Shown here: in pieces, positions 16,201 to 22,621 of the stretch | Position numbering within the stretch: position 1 is the first letter of the stretch | Layout of the letters: each line of letters starts with the position of its first letter | Made by a program: the position numbers and the translations under genes | DNA from: JAGVMG01 sp964461105 | GTDB taxonomy: Bacteria; Chlamydiota; Chlamydiia; Chlamydiales; Rhabdochlamydiaceae | Direction: 5' to 3' | Length of the DNA: 22,702 nucleotides | Assembly (NCBI GenBank): GCA_964461105.1 | Contig: CAYWSY010000026.1 | Location: 1-22,702 of the forward strand | Notes under the pieces: generated by a model | Seen by the model: only the letters and a program-made list of their open reading frames with translations | The model's database searches: none | What the model was told of the DNA's origin: nothing

Positions 16201-17577
16201 GATCCTCATGCAGCAGTTCTCAAAAATAGCCAGCTTCTTGTGACACCGGGAGCTGCGGATATCTCAGCGTCAACGCTCGATGTGATTCTGTTGGGACCGG
16301 TCTTTGCAGGTGCGGATACTTATACGATTGTGGATGCGACGCTAGGCGGAGTGACGGGGCAATTTCCTGTCACCCACATCCCCTCTGGACTGAGTATTGT
16401 GTATACCCCCACCACTGTTTTGTTGCAATCGACAGGAAACAATGTGCTTCCGCATGCCCCTCAAATTACGGAGCATAATCCGGCTCAAGTGCTCCATTAT
16501 TTAGAGTCTTTACACTATTTTGCAAATGGTCAGCCAATTCCATCACAAGAAGATCTCATTGGAGTGATCATCGATATGGCACGTCTGAATGGCGACCAAC
16601 AAATTAAAGCCTTAGATCAACTTCATCCCGCTCAATTTGGCGAATTTGGCCTTTTAACGAGCGATGTGCGGAGCTACATTGCTTCATTTTTAAACCGCCA
16701 CTCCCAAGAACAGTGTTGCAAGCATTTAGTTGAAGCGTGTGTGGCTACAGGGACAACGATCTGGATGGAGCCCTTTGGATTAGATATATGGCAAAAGCCG
16801 GTGCATGATGAGAGGGGATTTCACGCATGGACAGGCGGTCTTGTCCTGGGAGGGGATTATTGCTTCATGAATAACATTGTGCTTGGATTGGCATTAGGAG
16901 GAAATGCAACCTATCTCAATTGGAGTGGTGGGATGGGGCATGCTCATTTCCCAAGCGGTTTTGTCGCACTTTATGCTGACTATGCACGGAAATGGGGTTA
17001 TATTGAAGCCTCGGTGCTCGGTGGGATCGATTTTTTCAAGCAAACGCGACATATCCATTTCACCGGCGTGCATCGGAATGCTAAGAGTCGCCATCGAGGA
17101 TACGATCTCAATGCTCATCTGGGAGGTGGTTGGGATATTAAAACGGGCCCTGTTTACCTGCAACCGTTCTTCAATTTGGACTATTCATTCCTACATCAAG
17201 ATCATTTTAAAGAGCATGGAGCCCAGAGCCTGAACCTTTCAGTTTCGGATAAGAGTTTTGGGTTTTTAAGAGCAGAAGAGGGGATTTCTCTTACGAAGAG
17301 TTTTAAAACCCGTCATGGATGTTGGTTCCCAAAAATATGGATGAGCTTGATTACAAGCATCCCCCTTTACAATCGGAATTATACCTCAAGTTTGCAGGGC
17401 CAAGATCAAACATTTACTGTATGGACCTATCATCGAACTGTGAACCGGTTTTCCCCTGGTGCGGAAGTGACGTGGGATCTGAATGGAGCTGTGACCTTGT
17501 CTGCGAGGTATGGGGCGGAGATTGGAAGCGATCTTTTCGAACAAAAAGCAGACTTAAGAGTCGAATGGGGATTTTGA
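10228..17577 (+). CDS. Giant type V autotransporter with Gly-rich and PATR beta-helix passenger
   Basis: 2449 residues. A signal peptide ends near SLCA/A (21-22). FDVTSNADSGANTLRDAINQ (24-43) starts a parallel beta-helix of the TLRDAI type. Residues about 125-433 are extremely Gly-rich. From about 515 to 1940 there are roughly 16 autotransporter-associated beta-strand (PATR) modules of the form K-G-x-GTLTL-x-NTYTGGTT-x-GTL. A linker helix region (about 2080-2175, with ALDQLHPAQFGEFG) precedes the C-terminal 12-strand-type barrel (about 2188-2449), which ends in the Phe of VEWGF, as outer-membrane proteins do. The passenger is probably exposed on the cell surface as an adhesin or antigen. Only isolated GGAL and FSNN tetrapeptides recall chlamydial Pmps. 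GGAG at 10214-10217 is a spaced-out ribosome site. The gene may be co-transcribed with rsbU. Its ligand is unknown. Confidence 0.9.
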   Translation: MSHRLIASLVAFTLLSDSLCAATFDVTSNADSGANTLRDAINQANSTAGPNTITFNGGTMSVGTITLASPLPIITQTGGLTITGPSGGQVIDGNNLVQVFFVGTGEGTPLSVSMSDLTINQGRAQGGSGGNAGGGGGLGAGGALFAADGAQISLSNVVFSNNQAVGGTGGASSNNAGGGGGGFSGSGGSGYNSLSVGVAGGGGGGLRGVGGNAEVSVTPGAGGGGGFLGAGANGSSGNGGGGGGTTSNGTLSAGGANCGGGGGGRGGDPPSGTGTAGGAGGGPGGCGANGTAGTNATGPAIPGVGGSGGAGGTGGGGGGGGSGGVYLSTGFTGGNGGSGGIGAGGGGASGSFTFNTAGSGGSSLDFGGGGGGAFAEGGQGGFGGGGGGSIGTGGHGGFGGGGGGGTTGSGTGGFGGGNGGASPGGGGGAGLGGALFVQQGAAITLTDPTLSANSVSMGTGSSGGSNGQALGADLFLMAGSNPTAGGTAIFDISGSLSIGTMIASDQPVGGGFGGGIEKMGAGTLTLTTANTYTGSTTLSDGILSVQNDSFLGDSTAEINFDGGTLHCTPLLVLTTNRAVNLLSTGTITTTQEVALNGEVSGVGGITFGNGIIFLATNSYSGTTTVDTASIYYGSNASFGTGSFVFSGNGTIINSDVIANFNHPMTINSGVNATINTEDTLPKALTFLSAINGTGGALTKAGLGTLTLTQANGYDGGTTIQAGTLALSGGGSLTATGSVQINAAASFSIAGISATTTTIGDLTAPAGAFLQLGGRNLTFGTSNSPLAFGGLIQDGGLGGSLTKQGSGTFTISTPVANTYSGGTTIKGGILSISAQNQLGTGNVSFTGNSTLQLTAAMTFSPGVSIMTGVIGTIDVGANPTTMSGVISGGGALQKIGSATLSLTNQNTYTGGTIISAGTLALLSPGTLNATGNVTINTMGTFDISGAGSGVTIGALSGDATGFVNLGSNALTTGNASSTSFGGLISGVGGSLIKRGTGTLNLQNAMNSYTGTATVNQGTLAVSTIGAFPSGNNLTVNLGTFDASSITTLTIGDLSGIGGELKLASMITTVGTSNSSSFAGLITGSGGFTKVNSGTLTLFGINAYTGLTTISGGSLVIKEPLPSGNNLTITSGTFNASAVSSLTLGDVSATGGTFNLATQTTLGTANSTSFAGVIQGSGALIKQGAGTFTITTPVANTYSGGTTINDGILSISALNQLGTGNVNFSGNSTLQLTSAMTVSLGVSIGSGVIGTIDSGANPATMSGVISGSGTLQKIGSATLSLTGQNTYSGGTVISAGTLALLSPGTLNATGDVTINTMGTFDISGAGSGVTIGALSGDATGFVNLGSNALTTGDTSSTSFGGLISGVGGSLIKQGTGTLNLQNAMNSYTGTTTVNQGTLAVSVIGAFPSGNNLTVNLGIFDASALATLTIGDLSGAGGELKLASMTTTAGTANSTSFSGSITGSGGFTKVNSGTLTLSGTNAYTGLTTVSGGSLVIQEPLPSGNNLTITSGAFDASAVSSLTLGDVTAAGGTFDLAVQTILGTANSTAFAGVIQGSGALIKQGSGTFTLSNANTYSGGTTINAGTLALTGAGALFSGGNLNINTGTFDISTAAGSTTVGVLSGTATTLTGFIALGAQTLTVSSGSFGGTISGVGGSLIKQSSGTLILSGTSTYSGGTTVSGGILQGTTTSLQGAILNNAGVVFDQVGMGTYAGNMSGSGTLTLQNGDVSLSGMNSYTGLTTVNNGTLTILTAASFPSGNNLTINGGEFDASALATLTIGDLSGTSGMLNFASMNTTLGTANSTAFSGVVSGGGSLTKVGTGTLALSGTNTYLGDTFLTNGTLAIPRDASLGISTGIVHFNGMNPTLQITGMLGTISSREFNLMTAGTIEVSAAALILNGSPVFTGTGALTKTGLGALIVEGDSLTYGGSVTVANGFLFANGALPVPITVNPLAFLGGTGSVGAILNNGIVAPGNSPGVLTAAAYSGSGTLLIEVDPHAAVLKNSQLLVTPGAADISASTLDVILLGPVFAGADTYTIVDATLGGVTGQFPVTHIPSGLSIVYTPTTVLLQSTGNNVLPHAPQITEHNPAQVLHYLESLHYFANGQPIPSQEDLIGVIIDMARLNGDQQIKALDQLHPAQFGEFGLLTSDVRSYIASFLNRHSQEQCCKHLVEACVATGTTIWMEPFGLDIWQKPVHDERGFHAWTGGLVLGGDYCFMNNIVLGLALGGNATYLNWSGGMGHAHFPSGFVALYADYARKWGYIEASVLGGIDFFKQTRHIHFTGVHRNAKSRHRGYDLNAHLGGGWDIKTGPVYLQPFFNLDYSFLHQDHFKEHGAQSLNLSVSDKSFGFLRAEEGISLTKSFKTRHGCWFPKIWMSLITSIPLYNRNYTSSLQGQDQTFTVWTYHRTVNRFSPGAEVTWDLNGAVTLSARYGAEIGSDLFEQKADLRVEWGF
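10603..11525 (+). repeat. Glycine-rich low-complexity domain in the autotransporter
   Basis: About 300 codons are dominated by GGN, mostly GGC/GGT/GGA in runs of 3-6 Gly broken by Ser, Ala, Asn or Thr. The base composition is far richer in G than the flanking genes. It encodes residues about 125-433, between the N-terminal helix entry and the first PATR modules. Its two ends carry similar GGAL-F/V-x-x-G-A-x-I segments (residues about 140-150 and 432-443), so it looks like a Gly-rich insert within one beta-helix. Confidence 0.8.
12637..13770 (+). repeat. Tandem super-repeat unit 1 of the autotransporter (1134 bp)
   Basis: This is the first of two adjacent units with an exact 1134-bp (378-codon) period. 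Landmark phrases recur at that offset: GGTACATTGAATGCAACAGG at 12997 and 14131, and CCTGTTGCAAATACCTATTC at 12664 and 13798. The unit encodes residues about 804-1181 and holds four PATR modules plus the FPSGNNLTVN and GDLSG spacer segments. Confidence 0.85.
13771..14904 (+). repeat. Tandem super-repeat unit 2 of the autotransporter (1134 bp)
   Basis: The second unit encodes residues about 1182-1559. Differences from unit 1 are mainly base substitutions, many at third codon positions, with no length change. A third copy begins at 14905 with the same KQGSGTFT phrase but drops two codons and soon diverges, so it is only a partial copy. Confidence 0.85.
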
Positions 17578-17654
17578 ATTTGTTTCTTGAGTCAATGCGG
17601 AGTTTTTGTTAGGATCATCTCTCGCTCATTTTATGAACGCACGCTTGGTCATGG

Positions 17655-18587
17655 ATGCAAACGAAATACCATACATTCATCAAAACTTTTTCTGTTATCT
17701 TGATCCCTCTGATCATTCTGACGTTAGGTTTTCCTTTTTGTTTTCGTCCTCGTGGATTTACTCCTGAAAAGATCGCCTCTCCGCTCGGCTATCGAGAAAT
17801 GTGGGAGGTTGAGGAGCTCTCTCAAAGCGAAGAGCAGGTGTTGTCTCATGAGGTGTTTTCCCAACCTTATTATTATTTGGATGGCGGTCAGCAATGCTAT
17901 GCATTTGTGAGTGAAGATCAGCGATATGTGCTTAAATTTTTTAAAATGCACCATTTGCTTCCCAAAACATGGTTAAACCATTTCCCTTTTTCACTCTTTG
18001 AAAGTTATCGATTTAATCATGTCGACAAGAAAATTCAATTTCTTGAAATGACTTTTAATAGTTTTAAGCTTGCTTATGAACAGTTAAAAAGTGAAACTGG
18101 ATTAATTTATATTCATTTAAATAAGACGCGTCATTTAAAACAACAAGTTCCTTTGATTGGACGTTTTGGAGAGCGCTATGAGATTGATCTTGATTCCACT
18201 GAATTTGTTGTGCAGCGCAAGGCTGACCATCTCTTTCCCCATTTGTTAGAGTTGATGGAGAAAGGGGAAGATCAGCGGGCGCATCAATGCATCCAATCTC
18301 TGTTAAGGGTAGTTGCATCAAGGTGTCGATCTAAATTTAGCGATCAAGGGATTGGAATTCGGCATAATTACGGATTTATTAATGATCAAGCAGTCATCAT
18401 CGATTGCGGGCAGTTTGTTCCAGATGAATCCCTTGTCTACCCTCATAATTATCAGCGAGAAATATTGAGGGTGACAGGAGCTATCGATCACTGGGCGCAA
18501 AGTCAGTGCATCGAACTTATTCCCATCATTCAGCAAGAAGCCCAACTCTGGATTCAAACTCAAGTTCCGAGCTCAGTTCAGGAATAA
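17655..18587 (+). CDS. Membrane-anchored kinase-like protein of unknown function (paralogue A)
   Basis: 310 residues. An uncleaved-looking hydrophobic anchor covers about 11-29. The rest resembles a divergent protein-kinase-like fold: YLDGGQQCYAFV (74-85) as a glycine loop, YVLKFFK (91-97) with Lys94 in the ATP-lysine position, a helix with Glu131, EFVVQRKADHLFPHL (183-197) as a hinge region, RHNYGF (236-241) with Asn238, and IIDCG (248-252) with Asp250 in the DFG position. The usual catalytic-loop Asp is not clearly present. It is a clear paralogue of the convergent gene that ends at 18526 (shared VLKF, YIHL, H-N/K-N-[FY]-GF and IDCG), and the two overlap by 62 bp. It lies 77 bp after the autotransporter with no obvious terminator between. 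No strong Shine-Dalgarno is seen; an out-of-frame ATG at 17651 competes. Function and topology are unknown. Confidence 0.65.
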   Translation: MQTKYHTFIKTFSVILIPLIILTLGFPFCFRPRGFTPEKIASPLGYREMWEVEELSQSEEQVLSHEVFSQPYYYLDGGQQCYAFVSEDQRYVLKFFKMHHLLPKTWLNHFPFSLFESYRFNHVDKKIQFLEMTFNSFKLAYEQLKSETGLIYIHLNKTRHLKQQVPLIGRFGERYEIDLDSTEFVVQRKADHLFPHLLELMEKGEDQRAHQCIQSLLRVVASRCRSKFSDQGIGIRHNYGFINDQAVIIDCGQFVPDESLVYPHNYQREILRVTGAIDHWAQSQCIELIPIIQQEAQLWIQTQVPSSVQE

Positions 18588-19377
18588 ATTCAGGATAGTT
18601 TTCTTCAACCCATGTTTTTAGATGGCGGATATTTTTGCGCATCCCATGGCTACGCATGAATTGACCTTGATGTCCCCGTTGTAAGGGATCGATTTTCATC
18701 GTGCCGCAGTCGATTTGAACAGCTCGGTTGCCAACAAATCCAAAATTTTTGCGCAAGACAGGATCGTTTTCGATAACTCCTTTGGATTCAAGATCTTTAA
18801 AGAGCGTAACAATTGAATGGAGCGCTTCTTTGGCCCCTTGCAGATCGTGCAGAGAAAGAAGGTGATCGAGATGGGGGTAGACCAGCTCTGCTTTTTTTTG
18901 AATGAGAAAACAAGTTTGATCTAAGGGAATTTCCCATTTTTTGCCTTTTCGATCAAATAGGGTCACTGTTTTCTGGAGATGATGTGTTGGCTCTAAATGG
19001 ATGTATAACAGGGCGGTTTGTTCTCTTAATTCGCTCCAGGAAAGCGCGCAGGCTTTAACGGCTTCAATATGGTTGTGTTGGTGTTTGAGCGTTTTTTTAT
19101 TGTCAGCAAAGAAGCGGGGAGTTGGATGTTGCTTTAAAAATTTTAAAACATAAGTTCCGTCTTTGGAAACAAAAACATAAGATTGCGTGCCTTTTCCAAG
19201 ATAAGAGAAGGGTTGGCTTAAGATCTCATCGATCGATGGGTGCTCTTTGTCATCCAGCTCAGATAATGAGAGATAAGGAGATGGGAGCAAGAGTCGCTGT
19301 TTGAGGGAAGGGCGAGGGGGAAAGACGAGGTAAATGCATAAAGAAAGAGCAATAAGGAAGAGAATCTTTTTTTTCAT
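18526..19377 (-). CDS. Membrane-anchored kinase-like protein of unknown function (paralogue B)
   Basis: 283 residues from the preferred ATG at 19377-19375, which overlaps the upstream stop as TAATG; an ATG at 19389 would add four residues. MKKK then a hydrophobic stretch (about 5-19) forms a signal anchor. Kinase-like landmarks, numbered from this start, are YLGKGTQSYVFV (59-70), YVLKFLK (76-82) with Lys79, CFLIQKKAELVYPHL (156-170), RKNFGF (209-214) with Asn211, and QIDCG (221-225) with Asp223. DP at 205-206 could supply a catalytic Asp, but it is not conserved in paralogue A and its spacing to the Asn is one residue longer than usual. It is translated with the CCA/poly(A) polymerase gene upstream and converges on paralogue A with a 62-bp overlap. 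The family is not one I can name. Confidence 0.65.
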   Translation of the reverse strand: MKKKILFLIALSLCIYLVFPPRPSLKQRLLLPSPYLSLSELDDKEHPSIDEILSQPFSYLGKGTQSYVFVSKDGTYVLKFLKQHPTPRFFADNKKTLKHQHNHIEAVKACALSWSELREQTALLYIHLEPTHHLQKTVTLFDRKGKKWEIPLDQTCFLIQKKAELVYPHLDHLLSLHDLQGAKEALHSIVTLFKDLESKGVIENDPVLRKNFGFVGNRAVQIDCGTMKIDPLQRGHQGQFMRSHGMRKNIRHLKTWVEENYPEFIPELSSELEFESRVGLLAE

Positions 19378-20645
19378 TAATCGCACCAAAGGGGGGAATT
19401 TTTAAGAGCGGTAATCACCTCAGAGCAATTTTCAGATCCTAAGTTACATGCAATCCTTTCCGCCTCTTTTAAGAGTTTACCCAATTTGACTCCCGGTTTG
19501 ATCCCTTGGGCAATGAGATCTTCTGCGCGAACAACAGGGGTGTTTTCAAAAATTCTTTCAATGAAAGGGGAGAGCTTTAATTTTCTTTGGGTATGTTCTG
19601 AAAAGAGATGGATACGCTGTTGTTCAGCAAACCGCGCAAGGACAATTTCCAGAGTTGTGGCTGCGTGGGGATGTGCATAGAGACGCGCCCATTCGCTCAG
19701 TTCGAGTTCTTGCTGCCAAGATTCTGGCATTTCGAGGATCCCTTTGACGTGATGGAGATAGGCGACATACTCCCGTTCTTGTTTGGAAAGCTTGAGTGTG
19801 TCGCACAAATTGAGGAGATCTTGGAGGGCGTAACCGGGAAATAATTCGAGGAGTTCGGCTATTGTTGGAGGGTTGGGCGGGTAAAAGCGCAACGGAGCCA
19901 ATCGCGTTTTAATCTCATCAATTGAGACGTGTTGTAAGGCTGGAAAAATGGTTTGGAGGAGATTGAGTTGATGCAGGCTAATCAGACCTTTGTCGAAGTG
20001 GGCAAACTGGGACATTTTTTTGAATTCTTGCCAGACACGTTCCATTGCAACGGCTGGCAAAAGAGAGGAGGCATGGGCAAGAATCGCCTTTGAGGTGTTC
20101 TCTTCAATGGGAAAATTAAACCTCGTTGAGTAGCGTACAGCGCGCATCATGCGAAGGCGGTCTTCTAAAAACCGCTCATGAGGATCTCCAATGGCGCGGA
20201 TGATGCCCAGTTTTAAATCTTCCTGTCCGCCGATATAATCATGGAGAGTTTCCGTAAGGGGATCAAAAAACATCCCATTGATCGTAAAGTCGCGCCGCTT
20301 TGCATCTTCAATAGGAACTGCAGGCTCAATCCCTGAAGGCCGCCTTCCATCGACATACCCACGGTCCTTGCGGAAGGTAGCCACCTCAAATTGGTGTCCT
20401 TCCACGACGACAATCACGATCCCGAAAGCGACCCCGACAGGGATGGTTTTAGGAAAAAGAGCTTGCACTTCTTCGACAGAAGCGCTGGTCGCAATATCGA
20501 TATCATCCGATGAGACATTGAGAAGCATATCGCGCACCCACCCGCCAGCAAAATAGGCGAGGTGGCCTGCTGAGTGGAGTGTTTTTACGACAGTTGTTGC
20601 AAAGGATCTAGCAGGCATAGAGTATTTTTGAATTGCTTCTGACAC
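19377..20645 (-). CDS. Class II nucleotidyltransferase: CCA-adding enzyme or poly(A) polymerase
   Basis: 422 residues from GTG at 20645-20643; an in-frame ATG at 20618 would shorten it by nine residues, and neither start has a good Shine-Dalgarno. The catalytic head is complete: AGGWVRD (33-39), DDIDIAT (47-53) with the two metal-binding Asp residues 48 and 50, FEVATFRKD (86-94), RRDFTINGMFFDP (117-129) and the neck helix EDRLRMMRAVR (161-171). The C-terminal body is helical. Such enzymes either add CCA to tRNA 3' ends or add A-tails to RNA; sequence alone does not separate the two, and chlamydiae can carry more than one member. Its TAA stop overlaps the ATG of kinase-like paralogue B. Its 5' end is divergent from mutL with 78 bp between. 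Confidence 0.88.
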   Translation of the reverse strand: MSEAIQKYSMPARSFATTVVKTLHSAGHLAYFAGGWVRDMLLNVSSDDIDIATSASVEEVQALFPKTIPVGVAFGIVIVVVEGHQFEVATFRKDRGYVDGRRPSGIEPAVPIEDAKRRDFTINGMFFDPLTETLHDYIGGQEDLKLGIIRAIGDPHERFLEDRLRMMRAVRYSTRFNFPIEENTSKAILAHASSLLPAVAMERVWQEFKKMSQFAHFDKGLISLHQLNLLQTIFPALQHVSIDEIKTRLAPLRFYPPNPPTIAELLELFPGYALQDLLNLCDTLKLSKQEREYVAYLHHVKGILEMPESWQQELELSEWARLYAHPHAATTLEIVLARFAEQQRIHLFSEHTQRKLKLSPFIERIFENTPVVRAEDLIAQGIKPGVKLGKLLKEAERIACNLGSENCSEVITALKNSPLWCD

Positions 20646-20666
20646 TTAGAGTGTATCGGAAATCGG

Positions 20667-20694
20667 TTTACTCCTGCAAGGATTCTGATATTAT
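20667..20694 (+). promoter_or_regulatory. Possible promoter for mutL
   Basis: TTTACT (20667-20672) and TATTAT (20689-20694) are 16 bp apart in the 78-bp divergent gap and would start transcription about 20 nt before the mutL ATG. The match to a sigma-70-class promoter is moderate. No counterpart for the minus-strand gene was picked out. Confidence 0.3.
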
Positions 20695-20723
20695 TCGGAA
20701 GGGATTTATCTTAATGGAGTCAT

Positions 20724-22469
20724 ATGTCATTCCCCATTCGTGTTTTGTCGGAGGAGACGATCAATCAGATTGCTGCCGGTGAGGTGATCGAGAACCCCGC
20801 TTCTGTGATCAAAGAACTTGTTGAAAATGCAGTGGATGCAGGGGCAACAAAGGTTTGTGTTGAAACATGGGGTGGGGGATTTCTGCGCTTACGCATCAGT
20901 GATAATGGGCTTGGAATGGGAAGGGAAGACGCTGTGCTCTGTTTACAGAGACATGCCACTTCGAAAATTGGTTCTGCGGAGGATCTTTTTTCTCTTCAGA
21001 CGATGGGATTTCGGGGAGAGGCGTTAGCATCGATTGCAGCGGTTTCCAAAATGATGGTGTTAACGGCCGCTGAAGCTTGTGAAGCAACGTGTGTTGAAAT
21101 TGAAGGGGGCAAGCTCCTTCGAGTGGAGGTAGGTGCTCGCGCTAGAGGCACAACGATTGAAGTGCGTTCATTATTCTATAATGTTCCAGCACGGAAAAAA
21201 TTTCAGAAGACGGCTTCAGTGAGTACGGCTGAGATTACAAAGATTCTGACATTGTTGAGTTTAGCACATCCACAGGTAGGTTTTGAATTAATTCATCAGG
21301 ATCGAGAAGTATTTTCTCTTGAGGCGTCTCAGCAGGGAACACTATCTGAGTGGCTTGTGTGCAGAGCTCGAGCGCTCCTTGGAGAGGATTTTGAGAAACA
21401 CGCCTTAAGACTTGAATCTGCGCAGGAAGTGTGTGTATTAGCCGGTGTGGTAGGATCCCCTGCCCTGCATCGGCATAATCGAACAGGGCAATACCTTTTT
21501 GTCAATAATCGCCCTGTTGTCTGTCCGCTGATTTCCTATGCGATCCGCGATGCCTACGCGACAAGACTTGCCTCTGATCGCCATCCGATTTATGCGCTGC
21601 ATGTAACGATCCCTGCGCATTTGGTCGATGTGAATGTCCATCCGCAAAAAAAAGAGATCCGTTTGCGTGAAGAAAAGGAGGTGAGATCCGCCGTTTATCA
21701 GGCGGTATCACAGGCGTTGCAAGGGGCTGAATATCCACAGATGCCGGCTGCTACAGCATCGATGTGGTCTTTTGCTGAAAGCGTTACTCCTTCTTCTGAA
21801 CCTATTCAATTCCCTTTGCGCTTGAAGGAAGTGCGCGAAGAGAGTATTCCCGATTTTCTTTCCCCTTCGCCTCGATTTCGTTCGATCGGTGTCATATCGC
21901 ATTATTTGATTCTCGATGGAGCATCGACTCTGCTTCCTGGTCGAGAACAAGAAGAAACAGGTTTGATTTTAGTAGATCTAAAAGCTGGAGCTGCGCGCAT
22001 TGCTTATGACCAGATGCTGCGCACCCATAATGGGATAGTGGCGTCCCAGGGGCTTCTCCTTCCTCTTACAGTTGAGTTGACTTTGAGTGAAATGTCCCTT
22101 GTAGAGGCGCATGTACAAGAGTTTCGCGCGCTTAGGTTTGATCTGCGCCCATGCGGTAAACACACGATTCTTGTTGATGCGATTCCCGCATTTGTTGAGA
22201 GCAATGAAGTGGAGCAATGTCTTTTCGAGTTGTTAGAAGTAATGGCATCAATTGAAAAGGATTTGAGCGGAGAACAAGAGAGGTTGCGGGCGCTTGCGCG
22301 CTCAGCTAGCCGCTTTGCAAGATTGCGTCAGCACAGATTCGATCTTAAGGAAGCTGAAGCACTTTATGAACAGTTAATACGCTCTTCTAGTCCTTATTTT
22401 TGCCCTTATGGCAAGTCGATCATCAGCGTGATGAGCGAGGTGGAGATTGCGAAGCGATTTTATTCTTAA
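20724..22469 (+). CDS. mutL: DNA mismatch repair protein MutL
   Basis: 581 residues. The N-terminal GHKL ATPase is intact: VIKELVENAVDAGA (28-41, general base Glu31, Mg-binding Asn35), ISDNGLGM (58-65), HATSKI (77-82), GFRGEALASI (95-104) and VDVNVHPQKKEIRL (301-314). The C-terminal dimerisation domain (about 385-581) is present. Its position for the endonuclease motif DQHA(X)2E(X)4E reads VDLKAGAARIAYD (417-429), without the His and Glu ligands, and the CPHGRP-like segment reads CPYGKS (560-565). MutL links MutS recognition to strand removal, and here it seems unable to nick DNA itself. GGAG at 20716-20719 lies 4 nt before the ATG. A terminator-like hairpin follows the stop after about 55 bp. 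Confidence 0.95.
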   Translation: MSFPIRVLSEETINQIAAGEVIENPASVIKELVENAVDAGATKVCVETWGGGFLRLRISDNGLGMGREDAVLCLQRHATSKIGSAEDLFSLQTMGFRGEALASIAAVSKMMVLTAAEACEATCVEIEGGKLLRVEVGARARGTTIEVRSLFYNVPARKKFQKTASVSTAEITKILTLLSLAHPQVGFELIHQDREVFSLEASQQGTLSEWLVCRARALLGEDFEKHALRLESAQEVCVLAGVVGSPALHRHNRTGQYLFVNNRPVVCPLISYAIRDAYATRLASDRHPIYALHVTIPAHLVDVNVHPQKKEIRLREEKEVRSAVYQAVSQALQGAEYPQMPAATASMWSFAESVTPSSEPIQFPLRLKEVREESIPDFLSPSPRFRSIGVISHYLILDGASTLLPGREQEETGLILVDLKAGAARIAYDQMLRTHNGIVASQGLLLPLTVELTLSEMSLVEAHVQEFRALRFDLRPCGKHTILVDAIPAFVESNEVEQCLFELLEVMASIEKDLSGEQERLRALARSASRFARLRQHRFDLKEAEALYEQLIRSSSPYFCPYGKSIISVMSEVEIAKRFYS

Positions 22470-22524
22470 GTTTACACTGTGTCCACTTCAAAGTTACCCA
22501 GAATACCTGCAAAGTTGAATAAAG

Positions 22525-22611
22525 AAAAAATAACAGGATAATAGGATGGCAGGATAAGGAAAATTACCCATGCTTTTTCTACCCTACCATCCTATTATCT
22601 TGTTATTTTTT
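22525..22611. terminator. AT-rich hairpin downstream of mutL, possible bidirectional terminator
   Basis: Arms 22525-22549 and 22587-22611 pair over 25 bp with one G-T wobble, starting AAAAAATAACAGG and ending TTATTTTTT. Pairing continues imperfectly inward around 22550-22557 and 22579-22586. The right arm runs into a T-tract (22606-22613) and the left arm is preceded by A residues, so it could end transcripts from both sides. The 55 bp between the mutL stop and the hairpin hold nothing recognisable. Confidence 0.55.
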
Positions 22612-22621
22612 TTGATTCTAA

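Noticed and set aside
10228..17577. Calling the autotransporter a polymorphic membrane protein (Pmp)
   Set aside because: Only isolated GGAL and FSNN tetrapeptides are present. The passenger is mostly PATR repeats and lacks dense Pmp motifs.
17578..17654. Terminator search after the autotransporter
   Set aside because: No stable inverted repeat with a T-tract was found in this 77-bp gap.
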